DNA from: CAIXMG01 sp964550225
Lineage (GTDB): Bacteria; Patescibacteriota; Minisyncoccia; Phycocordibacterales; UBA1006
NCBI GenBank assembly: GCA_964550225.1
Contig: CAZJXT010000009.1
Coordinates: 1 to 13,463 of the forward strand
Length of the DNA stretch: 13,463 nucleotides
Reading direction: 5' to 3'
Shown: positions 6,164-13,053 of the stretch, in pieces
Position numbering within the stretch: position 1 is the stretch's first letter
How the letters are laid out: each line of letters starts with the position of its first letter
Position numbers and translations under genes: made by a program
Notes under the pieces: model-generated
What the model was told of the DNA's origin: nothing
Databases searched by the model: none
The model's input: the letters and a program-made list of their open reading frames with translations, nothing else

Positions 6164-7666
6164 TTAATCCCAGATGGTTAAATTACGGTGACTGTAATTT
6201 TTTTGAGTAGCACAAGCATTATTCAATGTCGTTGGATATAAACCACTTCTCATCCATTGAATTTTAATTGTTGTAGAAACTCCTGGAGTAACAGTTATGG
6301 GATACATAGTAAAATGTGCATTCCAAGATGTTGCTGTTCCATAAAAATCATCATCGTCAGTAGTAAGTGAAGTTGTACCAGCAATAGTGGTTGTTACACC
6401 AGAAATAATACTCTGTAATCTGAACTGCGCATATGATTCACCTGCATTTACTGCATTCATATCACCAGCAGCTCCGAAATTCACATAGACTGTTGAATGT
6501 TTCGGAGTAAAGGTAATAGTCATATTTGTCATGTCGGTAAAAGTCGCAGTGTTGATAGTAATATCTGTTGTTCCTACAACCGATTGGATATTAGCCCCGT
6601 ATGGACTCACCCATGTCGGTGGAGCACTTGCACCATTAGACTGTAGCATCTGACCACTTGTTCCTGTATTCGATGCTCCATTAACAGCAAATGCTCCTGC
6701 ACCATTGATTCTCAGTCGTTCGGTCGGTTCGTTTGCAGCGTCTGTTGCATTTCCTACGTGAAATGATAAATATTCATTCCCCCAAACACCACTGTTGTAC
6801 CCTGCCTTGATAGCAGCAGTTCTTCGCGGTCCTTGGTCTGCTGAAAAGTTATCGAACGTTGACCACAAATCAATAAGCGAGAATCTTGATGACGTTGATG
6901 ATCCTCCACCAATCGGCCCTAATCGTAAAGTTGCCGCATTTGCAGCAAGATTAGGACTTGTGATTTGCAGTGAAGCTGTTGGATTAATGTTACCAATTCC
7001 TACATTTCCTCCATTGTTATAAATATTGCTCGAATTAGTAACCCAAGCAGATCCATCCCAATATGGAGTATTTCCGGAAGATACTCCGGATTGTAAAAAC
7101 CCTGTTGCTCCTGTTGCTCCTGTTGCGCCAACTAGACCTTGCGGACCTGTTGGACCGGTAACACCATCGCTACCAGTAGCACCAGGAATTCCTGATAAAC
7201 CAGTAGGACCTGTTGCTCCTGTTGCGCCAACTAGACCTTGCGGACCGGTTGGGCCGGTTGGACCAACTGAACCAACACCACCTGACACAGTTCCCCAATA
7301 AACATTTCCGGATCCATCAGATATTAAAGCCTGTCCTGATGTTCCTGTTGTTGTTGGATAATTATTGCCACCAGCTTTTAATACGCCAGTAATTTCTGCA
7401 TTTCCTAATACATACAGTTTTTTTCCTGCAGGATAGGTTGCAGATCCAATAGATAATGCAGTTTCTGCCTTAATAACACCCATTTCTGGTACTGATCCAA
7501 AATAATTGAAATTATTACCAACATTGAGTCCTGCATCATAAGCATTTCCTCCGATGAGTAACCCCCCTGTAACTTTTGCCATGGGAGCGCTAATTTGACT
7601 AAATACAGCTTGGGCAATACATATCATCATGCCCACCAATAAGATGATGTAATTTTTTTTCTTCAT
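6164..7666 (-). CDS. Secreted collagen-like fibre protein
   Basis: A 500-residue exported protein, probably a surface fibre. The signal peptide (1-23) ends AVFS before Gln24. A beta-rich stretch (25-130) with repeated SG(Q/N) turns follows. Next is a collagen-like Gly-X-Y region (about 135-189) built from GPTGPQGLVGATG units. Then comes an NVGIGNINPTASLQI segment (220-235), a motif of Bacteroidota fibre and phage-tail-like proteins. The last ~135 residues form a beta-rich domain that could be a C1q/TNF-like or tail-fibre head. There is no T9SS tail. I chose the ATG at 7666 because the upstream ATG at 7717 lies before the export signal and in the leader. It is the first gene of an operon with the T9SS-tagged gene. 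The collagen part suggests a trimer. Confidence 0.87.
   Translation of the reverse strand: MKKKNYIILLVGMMICIAQAVFSQISAPMAKVTGGLLIGGNAYDAGLNVGNNFNYFGSVPEMGVIKAETALSIGSATYPAGKKLYVLGNAEITGVLKAGGNNYPTTTGTSGQALISDGSGNVYWGTVSGGVGSVGPTGPTGPQGLVGATGATGPTGLSGIPGATGSDGVTGPTGPQGLVGATGATGATGFLQSGVSSGNTPYWDGSAWVTNSSNIYNNGGNVGIGNINPTASLQITSPNLAANAATLRLGPIGGGSSTSSRFSLIDLWSTFDNFSADQGPRRTAAIKAGYNSGVWGNEYLSFHVGNATDAANEPTERLRINGAGAFAVNGASNTGTSGQMLQSNGASAPPTWVSPYGANIQSVVGTTDITINTATFTDMTNMTITFTPKHSTVYVNFGAAGDMNAVNAGESYAQFRLQSIISGVTTTIAGTTSLTTDDDDFYGTATSWNAHFTMYPITVTPGVSTTIKIQWMRSGLYPTTLNNACATQKNYSHRNLTIWD
7110..7246 (-). repeat. 38-base direct repeat in the collagen-like region
   Basis: Positions 7110-7147 and 7209-7246 are identical over 38 bases, 99 bases (33 codons) apart and in frame. 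Each encodes GPQGLVGATGATG. Identity at third codon positions indicates a recent internal duplication or ongoing slippage. Confidence 0.85.
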
Positions 7667-7718
7667 AAACAGAAGTTTTTGTTTATGGTTTTTGAATATT
7701 AAATTGACGAAAAACACA

Positions 7719-7745
7719 CTAGGCCGAGATACTCGGTTTTTCTAG
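7719..7745 (-). promoter_or_regulatory. Structured leader RNA element, copy A
   Basis: On the minus strand: outer stem CTAG/CTAG (7742-7745 with 7719-7722), five unpaired A (7737-7741), inner stem CCGAG/CTCGG (7732-7736 with 7724-7728) with a three-base loop, and a single unpaired C (7723) opposite the A run. It lies in the leader of the collagen-like gene, about 12 bases after the predicted transcription start. The architecture matches copy B at 11801-11838. Confidence 0.5.
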
Positions 7746-7763
7746 CTAAATAATTTAATTAAA

Positions 7764-7791
7764 ATAATACATGTTTTTAGAAAAAAGTCAA
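7764..7791 (-). promoter_or_regulatory. Promoter of the collagen-like / T9SS operon
   Basis: On the minus strand, TTGACT (7786-7791), a 16-base spacer and TATTAT (7764-7769). The expected start near 7757 gives a leader of about 90 bases. The -35 box directly abuts the terminator of the upstream gene. Confidence 0.65.
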
Positions 7792-7822
7792 ATAAAATCC
7801 CCTACCTGACGGTAGGGGATTT
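7791..7822 (-). terminator. Terminator of the large Ig-repeat gene
   Basis: A perfect 12-base-pair stem (7795-7806 with 7811-7822, four-base loop) is followed on the minus strand by a T-rich tract (TTTTATTT including the stem end). It separates the large gene from the next promoter by almost nothing. Confidence 0.88.
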
Positions 7823-7851
7823 GTTCTTGGGGTGGAACATCCCCGAAGAAC
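7823..7851 (-). other. Second hairpin stacked on the terminator
   Basis: GTTCTT+GGGG (7823-7832) pairs with CCCC+AAGAAC (7841-7844 and 7846-7851), with one bulged base (7845) and an eight-base loop. It touches the terminator stem end to end. A purine-rich stretch (7852-7873) lies between it and the stop codon. It may protect the 3' end of the long mRNA. Confidence 0.5.
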
Positions 7852-7880
7852 AGCGCGAAGGAACGAGGAAGCGATTGATA

Positions 7881-10800
7881 CTATTTATTTTGTACCAAAA
7901 TCTTTTTTGTGATTTTAGATATTCCATAATTTACAGTTACGAGATAGTAACCATCTGAAACATCATCAAGCATCACATTCGTTGATTCGCTATTCGTAAG
8001 AATGGTTTGGGTTTTTGTGTGAATCACTTGCCCCAACATATTCGTTACGGTAATTTTTGCAATATTCGATTGTAAATTTTTCATACTTACAAACAAAATT
8101 CCTTTTTCTATCGGATTAGGGCCAATAGTAACTATTGGTAATTGTTTTCCTAGTATTGCAGTTGCAATCTCGGAATAGTCAAAATGCCCATCGTTGTCTA
8201 TCTGCTTAAGTCTGTAATAGTACACAACATCTGGTACAACGTTATAATCTTCAAAAGAATAATTTTGTTGTATTGTTGAATTATCGTGACCATCTACCCA
8301 TCCGACATTTGAAAATGAAACACCATCGGTACTGCGCTGTATCTCAAATCCATTATTATTAATCTCTAATGCTGTTGCAAAAGTAAGACGAATGAATGAA
8401 TTCTCGATTGCGTTCGCATCGAAATAAAGCATTTCAACAGGTAATCCATTTGCTCCGTTTACACCACCATTTCCATGAAGTCTAAACGAACTAAATTGAT
8501 TTACCTGAAAACTTGCTTTGTAGGTATTTGGCCAAGGACCTGCTGCTATTACTAAGCCTCCACCACCTTGGGTTCTTGTTTCGTAAGAATTTGATGAATG
8601 TTTAATAGTTAACATCAAATTAGAACCATTGTTTGCAACAGTTCCCCAGCAGTTTTGATAAGCAGCTGATGCGGACGTTGTTGCAGAAGCAAGAGAATCT
8701 AATTCAGCCTGTGTAAAATAAACAGCAACATCTACATATCCACCAGGGGTATTTGCAGTTGTCACATCTAGAGAGCGAGGAAGATATAATTCATCTCCGC
8801 CTACAGGACCAACACTTGGGAGTGGCGCATCGCATTGAATAGATCCAGCTTGAACTGGTGCACTGCTCAGTTTGGTAACCGTTGCAGTAACATTACCCAA
8901 ATTGTATCCGTTTTCGTTGATACTCATCAACGCTTGATTCGAACTATTTACTAAATACTTTTCTCCGGAAACCGTTCCATCAAATACACATGTTTTTACT
9001 CCTGAATTTGGAATAATCGCAAGAGGTGCATTTGCTGTCACGGACGCATTTTGACATGCGGTCGTATTACATCCTTCGATGCGTGCATAGTAACTCGTTG
9101 TTACAGATGGTGTTACGGAAAAAATTCCCGTACCATTTGATGCAACGAATGTTCCACCACAAGATCCTGAATATAATTTATAATCTGCTCCATAACCAAG
9201 GGTTCCCCCATTTGCAGTTAATGTTACAGGACTACCAATACATTCAAGAAGTGTTGATGTTGGAGTCAATGAAGTAATCGCAGTTGATGCTTTCTGATTT
9301 GTAATCGTTCTCGTTACTACACATTCAACATTAGTAGCAGTAATTGTTGTAGTACTACTTAATCCAGGTGAAACCGAAACAGGGGTATAGGTTGTATTCG
9401 TTCCAGTTGGAGACGATAGCGAACCTGTGCCACTTGTGATACTCCATTGAGTAACCGATATGTTACTTGTCAGAGGGACATTTAAATTATCACATACCGA
9501 AATTGGATTCGCTGGGGTAATGGTCATCGTTTTATAAACCGTAACGGTAGCCGCATCGCCACACCCTGCAGGTCCATTGGTTAAGGTAATGTTATAATTT
9601 TGTGAAGCACCTCCTGGTGTTGGCGCAGTAAAAATATATGAAGGACCTCCGGAAACTCCTGTTCCACTAAAGGTTACTCCGTTTACATCTGAACCAAGAG
9701 CAACTACCGCACCTTCACATTGATTTGCGATAGGATTGATCGTTGCTTTGTTATACACCGTGAGATTAAAGTTTGTTGTACATGTTCCGTATGTTGCACG
9801 AATTACAACAGGAGTAGTTTGAGTAGGAATAGCTAAATTGGCAGGGGTATACAAACCACCTCCATCAATAGTTCCCGTTCCTGAAAATATTGACCATGTT
9901 GTACTCGGTACACCACTCACGTTATAAGTCGTAGTAACATCATCACATAATGTAGAAGCTCCAGAAACTACTGGATTTCCATCATTTTTAATTGTCATTG
10001 CACTACTATTAGAACAAGATCCATTCGTTACGGTCCACAAGAGACCTGTGGTCGTATTTGCCGGAACTGAACCAACGGTAGAATTGTATAACGTACTACC
10101 AGAGAAACTGATACCCGCACAATTTGATGTACATGTCCAAAGACCAGTAGAACCTGTTACGGTTAATGTTGGATTATTAGCCGCAAGACTAAAGTTTCCA
10201 TTGTTACATTGCGCAAGATTAGATCCAGCTGTTGCAGTAGTATTATTATCTACACGTACAGTTCTACTTACTGCAGGACAAACACCATTGGTAGCGGTAA
10301 TTACAGTTGTTAGATTTTGTGTGGTACCTGTTACATTTAAAGGTGTAACAACACCGTTTAATCCTGGAGTTGCAACCGTTGCAACTGAAGGAGTTCCACT
10401 TGTCCAAACAACACCATTAACATCACCATTAAACATAGTTGTCGCGCTTGCTGTTTCGCAAATAGGATAGGTTCCTGCAACTTGAGAAATGCTGTTTTGA
10501 TTATCAATACGTACCGTTCTTGAAACTGGAGTACATACGCCATTCGTTGCTGTAATAGTTACCGTGGTATTTTGATTAGGAACTGCAAGATCTACTGGTG
10601 TAACAACACCATTTACAGCAGGTGTTGCAACCGTTGCAATACCTGTGTTACTTGAAGTCCATACCGTACCGGTAATATCACCCGTCAAAGAAAGTGTAGC
10701 ATTATCACACACCGGAACAGTTCCTGTTTGTGAAATACTGTTTTGATTATCAACGCGAATAGTTGTAGATGCTGAACATGTGCCATTCGTAGCCGTTACG

Positions 10801-11744
10801 GTTACGTTTTGATTTTGAGTACTTCCCGTTATGTTAGGTGGTGTAAAAGTAGCATTTGTAACAACTCCTGCTGTAATTGATCCGGCACCTACCGACCATG
10901 TGGAAGCTACATTAGAAACAAAACCTGCTGTGCTGTTATCGCATACTGCCGTTGGTGCGGTAGTGAGAGTATTTTGCTGATAAAAAACAATAGATGTTGT
11001 TGTTGCAGCAGAAGTACATCCTCCGTTATTAATGGTCCAAGTAAAAGTATAAGAACCATATGCCGAAACCGTCACTGTTGAAGATCCACTGTTTACGCTA
11101 CTGAAAGAAGAAGTACCTGGTCCACTCGCCTGAGTCCATGTTCCCGTTCCAACAGATGGTGTATTACCTCCCAGTGAGCCGCTTGTTAAGCCGCAAATAC
11201 TGGTAGATGCCGGAGATACACTAGCGGTAGTAGGTGGTGCAATACGATATTGTAATACTGAAGAAGTAAATGTCCACGTTCCTCCAGTGCAAGCCCAAGC
11301 ACTTGGCCGGTTTGCTCCTATATTATAGGACGTAGAACCAGAAATTTGAGAAATAGCACCACAAGTACCAATAGGGTTATTTAAATAAGGAGATCCGCTT
11401 GCACCAGTGCCAGTAGTAAACCAGCTTACATCATAAACAGTCCCGGCAGTGAAACCGCTGAATGATCGGTATTCTCCGGGGCCAAGATATCCAGCGGCTG
11501 CTACACTCTGATAACTACACGTTGGTGTGGGAACAACATATGCTGCTCCGACAGCTACGGAACAACCTGTTGCAGTTGAACATTGTCCAAAAATATCTGT
11601 CATTGGTAATGTGGTAAAGCCCACCATGAACACCATGCTCATGATTGCTGTAAATAATTTCACTGACGAATTTCGCCCAGTGTTTCTAGTCGCAGCATAT
11701 AGCCCGTCTAGACCCATAAGAAAATACGCGTAGATTTTTTTCAT
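7881..11744 (-). CDS. Giant secreted Ig-like repeat protein with T9SS type A sorting domain
   Basis: A 1287-residue exported protein, probably a surface adhesin or filament. A long N-terminal leader precedes a hydrophobic segment (29-47) that ends IFG before Gln54. A Cys-rich domain follows (about 55-165), then a PKD-like repeat and about eight Ig/Big_2-like repeats. Each repeat opens with a Cys-containing motif (VCDN, ICET, LCDD, QCEG) and has a second Cys in a TATNGxC strand, so each may hold a disulfide. A fibronectin-III-like module (ALEINNNGFEIQRSTDG, VDGHDN, YYYRLKQIDNDG) and a T9SS type A tail (GPNPIEKG, MLGQVI, DGYYLVTV, KKILVQNK) end the protein. The ATG at 11744 is preferred to one at 11798. 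No catalytic motif is seen. It is transcribed alone, with its own promoter and terminator. Confidence 0.9.
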   Translation of the reverse strand: MKKIYAYFLMGLDGLYAATRNTGRNSSVKLFTAIMSMVFMVGFTTLPMTDIFGQCSTATGCSVAVGAAYVVPTPTCSYQSVAAAGYLGPGEYRSFSGFTAGTVYDVSWFTTGTGASGSPYLNNPIGTCGAISQISGSTSYNIGANRPSAWACTGGTWTFTSSVLQYRIAPPTTASVSPASTSICGLTSGSLGGNTPSVGTGTWTQASGPGTSSFSSVNSGSSTVTVSAYGSYTFTWTINNGGCTSAATTTSIVFYQQNTLTTAPTAVCDNSTAGFVSNVASTWSVGAGSITAGVVTNATFTPPNITGSTQNQNVTVTATNGTCSASTTIRVDNQNSISQTGTVPVCDNATLSLTGDITGTVWTSSNTGIATVATPAVNGVVTPVDLAVPNQNTTVTITATNGVCTPVSRTVRIDNQNSISQVAGTYPICETASATTMFNGDVNGVVWTSGTPSVATVATPGLNGVVTPLNVTGTTQNLTTVITATNGVCPAVSRTVRVDNNTTATAGSNLAQCNNGNFSLAANNPTLTVTGSTGLWTCTSNCAGISFSGSTLYNSTVGSVPANTTTGLLWTVTNGSCSNSSAMTIKNDGNPVVSGASTLCDDVTTTYNVSGVPSTTWSIFSGTGTIDGGGLYTPANLAIPTQTTPVVIRATYGTCTTNFNLTVYNKATINPIANQCEGAVVALGSDVNGVTFSGTGVSGGPSYIFTAPTPGGASQNYNITLTNGPAGCGDAATVTVYKTMTITPANPISVCDNLNVPLTSNISVTQWSITSGTGSLSSPTGTNTTYTPVSVSPGLSSTTTITATNVECVVTRTITNQKASTAITSLTPTSTLLECIGSPVTLTANGGTLGYGADYKLYSGSCGGTFVASNGTGIFSVTPSVTTSYYARIEGCNTTACQNASVTANAPLAIIPNSGVKTCVFDGTVSGEKYLVNSSNQALMSINENGYNLGNVTATVTKLSSAPVQAGSIQCDAPLPSVGPVGGDELYLPRSLDVTTANTPGGYVDVAVYFTQAELDSLASATTSASAAYQNCWGTVANNGSNLMLTIKHSSNSYETRTQGGGGLVIAAGPWPNTYKASFQVNQFSSFRLHGNGGVNGANGLPVEMLYFDANAIENSFIRLTFATALEINNNGFEIQRSTDGVSFSNVGWVDGHDNSTIQQNYSFEDYNVVPDVVYYYRLKQIDNDGHFDYSEIATAILGKQLPIVTIGPNPIEKGILFVSMKNLQSNIAKITVTNMLGQVIHTKTQTILTNSESTNVMLDDVSDGYYLVTVNYGISKITKKILVQNK
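10245..10760 (-). repeat. Closely related Ig-like repeats with a 246-base period
   Basis: Two neighbouring repeats of the large protein are close at DNA level. The VDNQNSISQ / IDNQNSISQ codons recur at about 10732-10755 and 10486-10509, exactly 246 bases (82 codons) apart. A weaker third copy (VDNNT) is near 10240. The rest of the protein's repeats are more diverged. Confidence 0.7.
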
Positions 11745-11800
11745 TTGAAAAGATTTTGTTTGAAAATATGAAAATGACAAAGTACAAAATAAATACACAA

Positions 11801-11838
11801 AATCAGGCCAGATCGCAAAGCGAACGGTTTTTCTGATT
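11801..11838 (-). promoter_or_regulatory. Structured leader RNA element, copy B
   Basis: On the minus strand: outer stem AATCAG/CTGATT (11833-11838 with 11801-11806), five unpaired A (11828-11832), an inner imperfect stem (11820-11827 with 11808-11816) with a three-base loop, and one unpaired C (11807). Compared with copy A, the stem bases differ while pairing is kept, and the AAAAACCG and GGCCT parts are shared. It lies in the leader of the large gene, about 10 bases after the predicted start. Confidence 0.5.
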
Positions 11839-11854
11839 AGGGTCGTTTAAACTC

Positions 11855-11882
11855 ATAGTACGATTTTTACACCATAAGTCAA
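11855..11882 (-). promoter_or_regulatory. Promoter of the large Ig-repeat gene
   Basis: On the minus strand, TTGACT (11877-11882), a 16-base spacer and TACTAT (11855-11860). The expected start near 11848 gives a leader of about 100 bases. The layout matches the collagen-like gene's promoter. Confidence 0.62.
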
Positions 11883-11897
11883 TACTTTTATCCAGTG

Positions 11898-11926
11898 TTT
11901 ACTTGTATTTCATAATATGTTATAAT
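11898..11926 (+). promoter_or_regulatory. Promoter of the HTH/coiled-coil gene
   Basis: TTTACT (11898-11903), a 17-base spacer and consensus TATAAT (11921-11926). The expected start near 11933 leaves a leader of about 19 bases. It is divergent from the promoter of the large gene, with the -35 boxes 15 bases apart. Confidence 0.72.
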
Positions 11927-11951
11927 AATTCAAATTTTAAAAACATACATC

Positions 11952-12377
11952 ATGGAAATTACTCCTACCTCCCGACTACCTCTTGAAAGTATTACTACTA
12001 TCAAAAAAATTATCGATATATGGAGTAATCCATACGATCGAAAAAAATTAAATGCCGAAGAACAACACGCATTGAAACTTTTAGAAAGTATCACCCCTGA
12101 CATCCCCCTACAAAGTTTATGCCGCTCATTCAAAATTAAACCTTCGCAGATTATGTATAAAATTGAACAGGCGAAAAATGTATTATTACTGCAAACCATT
12201 GCAGAAAATACCCGTCTCTTCAATGAGAACAAAAAGCTGCAGATTGACAACAAAGAATTACGAGCAAAAAATTTATATTTACAAACCGTAGAGGAGCAAA
12301 AAGCAAAACTTGAAAAGCGATGTGAAAAACTTACAGAAATCGCACGCAGCCATTTTCCTCTTACAAAAACTGGTTAA
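11952..12377 (+). CDS. Predicted HTH plus coiled-coil protein, possible regulator
   Basis: The 141-residue protein is not from a family I recognise. Residues about 51-72 (IPLQSLCRSFKIKPSQIMYKI) have the spacing of a helix-turn-helix, and about 66-132 is a continuous charged coiled coil rich in Glu, Lys, Asn and Leu (NENKKLQIDNKELRAKN and following). There is no signal peptide or membrane segment, so it is cytoplasmic and probably oligomeric. It is transcribed divergently from the large secreted protein gene, with promoters close enough for one bound protein to affect both. A regulator of the island is therefore plausible but not shown. The start at 11952 follows a near-consensus promoter with a short leader. 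A plain coiled-coil scaffold is the alternative. Confidence 0.72.
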   Translation: MEITPTSRLPLESITTIKKIIDIWSNPYDRKKLNAEEQHALKLLESITPDIPLQSLCRSFKIKPSQIMYKIEQAKNVLLLQTIAENTRLFNENKKLQIDNKELRAKNLYLQTVEEQKAKLEKRCEKLTEIARSHFPLTKTG

Positions 12378-12396
12378 AACATATTTTATTTTGCAA

Positions 12397-12425
12397 AAAA
12401 ATCCCATGTAATGCATGGGATTTTT
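12397..12425 (+). terminator. Terminator after the coiled-coil gene
   Basis: A perfect 12-base-pair stem (12397-12408 with 12414-12425, five-base loop) with A and T tracts on its two sides. It could act in both directions, but only the plus-strand gene needs it. Confidence 0.9.
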
Positions 12426-12427
12426 AT

Positions 12428-12455
12428 TTGACTTTTTATCACAGAAGAGTAGTGT
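12428..12455 (+). promoter_or_regulatory. Likely promoter of the 12476 gene
   Basis: TTGACT (12428-12433), a 16-base spacer and a weak TAGTGT (12450-12455). The TTGACT-16 spacing matches the promoters of the two other secreted protein transcripts. The -35 box lies only three bases after the preceding terminator. Confidence 0.45.
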
Positions 12456-12475
12456 TGAAATAAAAATGAACATCC

Positions 12476-13006
12476 ATGAAAACAATTCTTTTTCTATGGT
12501 TATTCCTTGGTGTCATTGATGCTACCAAGGGACAAGAATACACTCTGACAGAACGTTATAATGATAGTCTGCTCATTCATGATACTTATGAAATAAGTTA
12601 TAAAAAATTCCTTGCGATAAAAAATGAATCTGACCGTATCGCATGGCAACAATTTAATGATCAATGTAATGAACGAGTTGCCTGTGCGCTTAATCGGTTA
12701 CGAATATTCAATCATGTTTCATACCAACCGACCAAGAAAGAGTCACGTGATCGAATTGGTGAATCTGTGCGATATCCAAAACCATCACTGCGTGAATCTG
12801 CAGGGAAAACAATCGAAACTATGCAACAACGGTTTCGTTATATCATTATTGATGAGCAAACACATTTCATGAGCGATTCGATAAAACGACAACGAGGTAT
12901 TCCTTATATTACTAAAACGGTATATGACCGAGGGCGAGCTTTCTCAATTCAAAAACTCGACCCGGTTACACGAGCACCTCTTGATTCAATGCAAATCATC
13001 AAATAA
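12476..13006 (+). CDS. Secreted protein of unknown function (Gln-type signal peptide)
   Basis: The 176-residue product has a short signal peptide (hydrophobic 4-14) ending TKG before Gln20, the same form as the other island proteins. The mature part is highly charged, with many Arg, Lys, Asp and Glu, two Cys close together (in DQCNERVACAL, about 62-72) and a predicted beta segment RFRYIIIDEQTHFM. No known domain, sorting tail or membrane anchor is seen, so it may be periplasmic or released. The ATG at 12476 has no Shine-Dalgarno. A shared bidirectional terminator follows. I cannot name a function; membership in the island is inferred from the signal peptide, promoter and position. Confidence 0.75.
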   Translation: MKTILFLWLFLGVIDATKGQEYTLTERYNDSLLIHDTYEISYKKFLAIKNESDRIAWQQFNDQCNERVACALNRLRIFNHVSYQPTKKESRDRIGESVRYPKPSLRESAGKTIETMQQRFRYIIIDEQTHFMSDSIKRQRGIPYITKTVYDRGRAFSIQKLDPVTRAPLDSMQIIK

Positions 13007-13008
13007 AA

Positions 13009-13035
13009 AACCTCTGTGTGAGCAGGGGTGTTTTT
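13009..13035. terminator. Bidirectional terminator between convergent genes
   Basis: A seven-base-pair stem with one mismatch or G·T pair (13010-13016 with 13023-13029) has Ts at 13031-13035 on the plus strand and As before it at 13005-13010. It serves the 12476 gene and, on the other strand, the ABC-F gene. Confidence 0.75.
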
Positions 13036-13053
13036 ATTGTTTATTATTTTTTC

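Noticed and set aside
7026..7301. Plus-strand Pro/Val-rich frame across the collagen region
   Set aside because: It is the antisense shadow of the Gly-X-Y repeats, without a promoter or ribosome binding site.
7095..10990. Repeats as a CRISPR array
   Set aside because: The repeats are in frame, encode collagen and Ig-like units, and have coding sequence rather than unique spacers between them.
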